A DNA stretch of 15,496 bases from Clostridiales bacterium (GTDB lineage Bacteria; Bacillota; Clostridia; Lachnospirales; WQUN01). Below, one piece after another: positions 13,538-15,496 of this stretch. The DNA lies in contig JAISZF010000084.1 of NCBI GenBank assembly GCA_031269415.1, positions 1 to 15,496 of the forward strand, written 5' to 3'. Both the position numbers and the translations under genes were made by a program. The first letter of the stretch is position 1; each line of letters starts with the position of its first letter. Below the pieces are notes generated by a model, which was not told where the DNA came from, made no database searches, and worked only from the letters and a program-made list of their open reading frames with translations.

Positions 13538-14701
13538 ATGGATCAGTTTGAACTGCCCGCCAATATTAAACAGATAGGGTCTATAGGGGAAGGCCTGCGT
13601 ATCTATGTAGAGGATTATGTCTGTTCTTATTTGTACACATATGCTGAGGCGGGTGGTTACCAGGAACGGATCGCTTTACTTGTCGGGCGCTATCTTATCA
13701 TTGACAATCAGCCGATATTGTTCATTAACGGCGCGATACAGGGCAGGTACACCGAAGTCCGCAACGGGCTGACCCTATTTACCGATCGTTCCATGGATTA
13801 CGCTCAAACCTGCATAGATCAATATTTCCCGGGTATGAAGATCGTCGGCTGGATGCAGTCTCAGCCCAGCTACGGCGTGTATCTGAACAGCGGCTACATT
13901 GACGTACATATGAACCACTTCAAGAAAAAGTATCAGGTAATGTTTGTCATGGATCCCATTGAAAAGGCAAACGCTTTCTATACTTACACCAAAAGCGGAA
14001 TGACATTAGAGGAGACCAAGGGTTATTTTATATATTATGACAAAAATGAAAGTATGCATGAGTATATCGTGCAGAATAAAATGTCGGACAACCCCGAAAA
14101 CGCCGTTATGGTGTCTTCCGATACATCTCTGCCCCCGGATCACGCGCCCGTGATCGACAGCCTGAGGTCACGATCACTGTCGAAAGTATACACTAAAGAG
14201 TCACAGGAACAAAAACGGGTGCTGAATCTGCTGGTCGGGCTATGCGCGGTTCTATTCATTGTTTCGTTCATAGTCGGGGCTGGGCTTATTCAGAATCAAG
14301 ACCGCATATCACTGATGGAAAGGCAACTGGTGCAATTGAACGCGTCTTACAAGAATTTAGCGCTGCAATTCAGCAAAGACACCACGGTACCCGTATCGGG
14401 CGGACAGGAGACTTCAAGCGTACCAGACGCGGCAGCGACCTCCGGCGTTATTCAGACAGACGGCAGCGGTTTTACGGAGCGGCCCAGCAGCACGCCCGAA
14501 CCTACCGATGAACCGACGCGTCCGGTTACGCCGGCGACAATACCTGAAACTTATACCATTCGGGACGGAGATACCCTCAACTCGATCAGCCTCCGTTTTT
14601 ACGGAACGTCCGATATGGTATCGCGCATTATGGAATATAACGGAATTACCGATCCTAACCTGATTGTATCCGGGCGCATAATTGAATTGCCGTCCGAGTA
14701 A
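13538..14701 (+). CDS. Membrane-anchored LysM protein with degenerate MPN/JAB-like domain
   Basis: The 387-residue protein has a strong AGGAGG ribosome binding site. Residues 1-180 are soluble and resemble an MPN/JAB1 domain: ERIALLVG (43-50) resembles EVMGLMLG, IVGWMQSQPSYGVYL (102-116) resembles the VVGWYHSHPGFGCWL block of Rpn11, and VMFVMDP (134-140) resembles VAVVVDP. Both metal-ligand histidines are Gln here (Gln107, Gln109), so metalloprotease activity is unlikely. A basic stretch (210-227) precedes one membrane helix (about 229-251), which puts the N-terminal domain in the cytoplasm. Outside follow a coiled-coil-like segment (252-280), a Ser/Thr/Pro-rich linker (283-336) and a clear LysM domain (337-385) for binding peptidoglycan or similar glycans. 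The kinase gene follows after 38 nt. LysM and topology are well supported; the MPN link is my inference from motif order. Confidence 0.85.
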   Translation: MDQFELPANIKQIGSIGEGLRIYVEDYVCSYLYTYAEAGGYQERIALLVGRYLIIDNQPILFINGAIQGRYTEVRNGLTLFTDRSMDYAQTCIDQYFPGMKIVGWMQSQPSYGVYLNSGYIDVHMNHFKKKYQVMFVMDPIEKANAFYTYTKSGMTLEETKGYFIYYDKNESMHEYIVQNKMSDNPENAVMVSSDTSLPPDHAPVIDSLRSRSLSKVYTKESQEQKRVLNLLVGLCAVLFIVSFIVGAGLIQNQDRISLMERQLVQLNASYKNLALQFSKDTTVPVSGGQETSSVPDAAATSGVIQTDGSGFTERPSSTPEPTDEPTRPVTPATIPETYTIRDGDTLNSISLRFYGTSDMVSRIMEYNGITDPNLIVSGRIIELPSE

Positions 14702-14739
14702 TCACTCACTCACACATGACAAAGGAAGAAGGGATATGG

Positions 14740-15393
14740 ATGTCTTCTTTCGGAGGTAACCTAGAAACGCTGGAAGAAATAGCCGCCACTATAGCTCACG
14801 AAATCAAGAATCCTTTAGCGTTGGCTTTAGCGAATTTGGATCTGATTAAAGCGAGGGACACCGGAAAAAAATATAAGAAGTACTGCGGTATAATCGAACA
14901 GGAGCTTTACAAGATAAACCAACTGGTTATGGATCTGATAAATATCACGCTGTCGGAGAAATGTGAAGAACTGTTCGATTTAACAACGATGCTGGACACT
15001 TTAGCCTCGGAGTATCAAAGCAGATATGAAACCATTACGTTCACCCGTGAATCGGGCTTACGCCCCTTGCGGTTACTGGGGTTTGAGAAAAAGATTAGTA
15101 TGGTTTTTACCAACGTTCTGAACAACGCTGTCGAAGCTGTTTCGCAAATTGGCGTTATCGAGATCATTCAGGAGTCCACTTCAAGCACTGTACGCGTTAC
15201 AATAAACGACAACGGGACGGGGCTTCCGCAGGAGCTGCTGGATCAGAGAAGCGATTTCTATACGACCAAGGAGAATGGAACCGGTTTTGGTCTGCGTTAC
15301 TGCCGAACGACAATCGCGAAATGCGGCGGGCGATTTCTAATGAGCAACAGACCGGAGGGCGGTTGTTCGGTTACGGTTGAGCTGCCACTCTAA
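14740..15393 (+). CDS. Small soluble sensor histidine kinase without sensor domain
   Basis: ATG14740 is chosen because an AGGAAGAAGGG tract lies just upstream; the in-frame ATG at 14716 has no site. The 217-residue protein has only the kinase core: H-box IAHEIKNPLA (18-27, phospho-acceptor His20), N-box NVLNNAVEA (125-133), G1 DNGTGLP (157-163), F-box FYTTK (173-177) and G2 GTGFGLRYC (180-188). No transmembrane, PAS or GAF part is present. No response regulator gene is beside it, as is common for kinases that feed Spo0A. The LysM membrane protein 38 nt upstream could provide the sensing part in trans, and spore genes lie on the other side of the shared intergenic region. The target regulator is unknown. 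Confidence 0.9.
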   Translation: MSSFGGNLETLEEIAATIAHEIKNPLALALANLDLIKARDTGKKYKKYCGIIEQELYKINQLVMDLINITLSEKCEELFDLTTMLDTLASEYQSRYETITFTRESGLRPLRLLGFEKKISMVFTNVLNNAVEAVSQIGVIEIIQESTSSTVRVTINDNGTGLPQELLDQRSDFYTTKENGTGFGLRYCRTTIAKCGGRFLMSNRPEGGCSVTVELPL

Positions 15394-15401
15394 AATGCGC
15401 G

Positions 15402-15430
15402 GCCGGCGGGTTTTCCCGCCGGCTGTTTTT
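15402..15430 (+). terminator. Rho-independent terminator of the LysM-kinase operon
   Basis: A perfect 9-bp GC stem, GCCGGCGGG/CCCGCCGGC (15402-15410 with 15415-15423), has a TTTT loop and is followed by TGTTTTT. It begins 8 nt after the kinase stop codon. Confidence 0.95.
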
Positions 15431-15436
15431 ATGCTG

Positions 15437-15465
15437 TTGACATATATGCTTTAAAATTGTAATAT
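15437..15465 (+). promoter_or_regulatory. Near-consensus sigma-A promoter pointing out of the window
   Basis: TTGACA (15437-15442) is followed after exactly 17 nt by TAATAT (15460-15465). The -35 is perfect and the -10 has two mismatches. It follows directly after the operon terminator and should drive a gene or RNA beyond the right end of the window. Confidence 0.65.
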
Positions 15466-15496
15466 AAGCGTAATAAAACACACTTGCTTAAAACTC

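Overview
The window looks like a chromosomal segment of an endospore-forming member of the Bacillota, most likely class Clostridia. The evidence is the gene content (YyaC-type spore protein, YtvI-type sporulation membrane protein, spore photoproduct lyase family protein, a DUF5711-like/CvpA pair, YitT, an MsmX/UgpC-type ATPase), strong GGAGG-type ribosome binding sites, GTG/TTG starts and sigma-A promoters. Base composition looks moderate, with many GCG/CGC codons and very AT-rich intergenic stretches. I see no IS element, tRNA, rRNA, CRISPR array or phage gene, and I cannot name a genus.

Layout. (1) 1-309: a regulatory region centred on a perfect 12-bp inverted repeat (135-168) that contains a TTGACA-17-TACAAT promoter on both strands. 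It may serve a gene leaving the window on the minus strand (start codon at 17-19) and the plus-strand operon. (2) 310-2766: a tight three-gene operon of nucleosidase-like protein, metallo-beta-lactamase-fold hydrolase and spore photoproduct lyase family radical SAM protein. (3) 2771-7330: from its own promoter, a DUF5711-like beta-propeller protein, a CvpA-like membrane protein, a GtrB-type membrane glycosyltransferase, a TagA/WecG-type glycosyltransferase and a YitT-family membrane protein, probably an envelope polymer locus. (4) 7588-8745: a lone multi-sugar ABC transporter ATPase with its own terminator. (5) 8769-9623: a COG1092-like SAM methyltransferase whose 3' end overlaps the convergent minus-strand block. 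(6) 9593-13182, minus strand: yyaC-like, ytvI-like, hflX and a YvyE/YigZ (IMPACT) gene, reading leftward; the last three overlap their neighbours. (7) 13183-13537: a very AT-rich divergent promoter region and a roughly 145-nt leader. (8) 13538-15430: a two-gene operon of a membrane-anchored LysM protein and a small soluble histidine kinase, closed by a strong terminator. (9) A near-consensus promoter at 15437-15465 points out of the window.

Most noteworthy. The cytoplasmic N-terminal half of the LysM protein resembles the MPN/JAB1 fold, but the metal-binding histidines of the JAMM motif appear replaced by glutamines (GWMQSQP where active enzymes have GWYHSHP). It would then be a pseudo-metalloprotease domain joined through one membrane helix to an outside LysM domain, encoded with an orphan histidine kinase beside spore genes. 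That suggests an envelope-sensing or sporulation-linked module. A second point is the spore photoproduct lyase homologue: it keeps the iron-sulfur cysteines and both catalytic-region tyrosines but appears to lack the H-donor cysteine at its usual position, and it is encoded with a nucleosidase that could clear 5'-deoxyadenosine. All family assignments come from reading motifs, without any database search.
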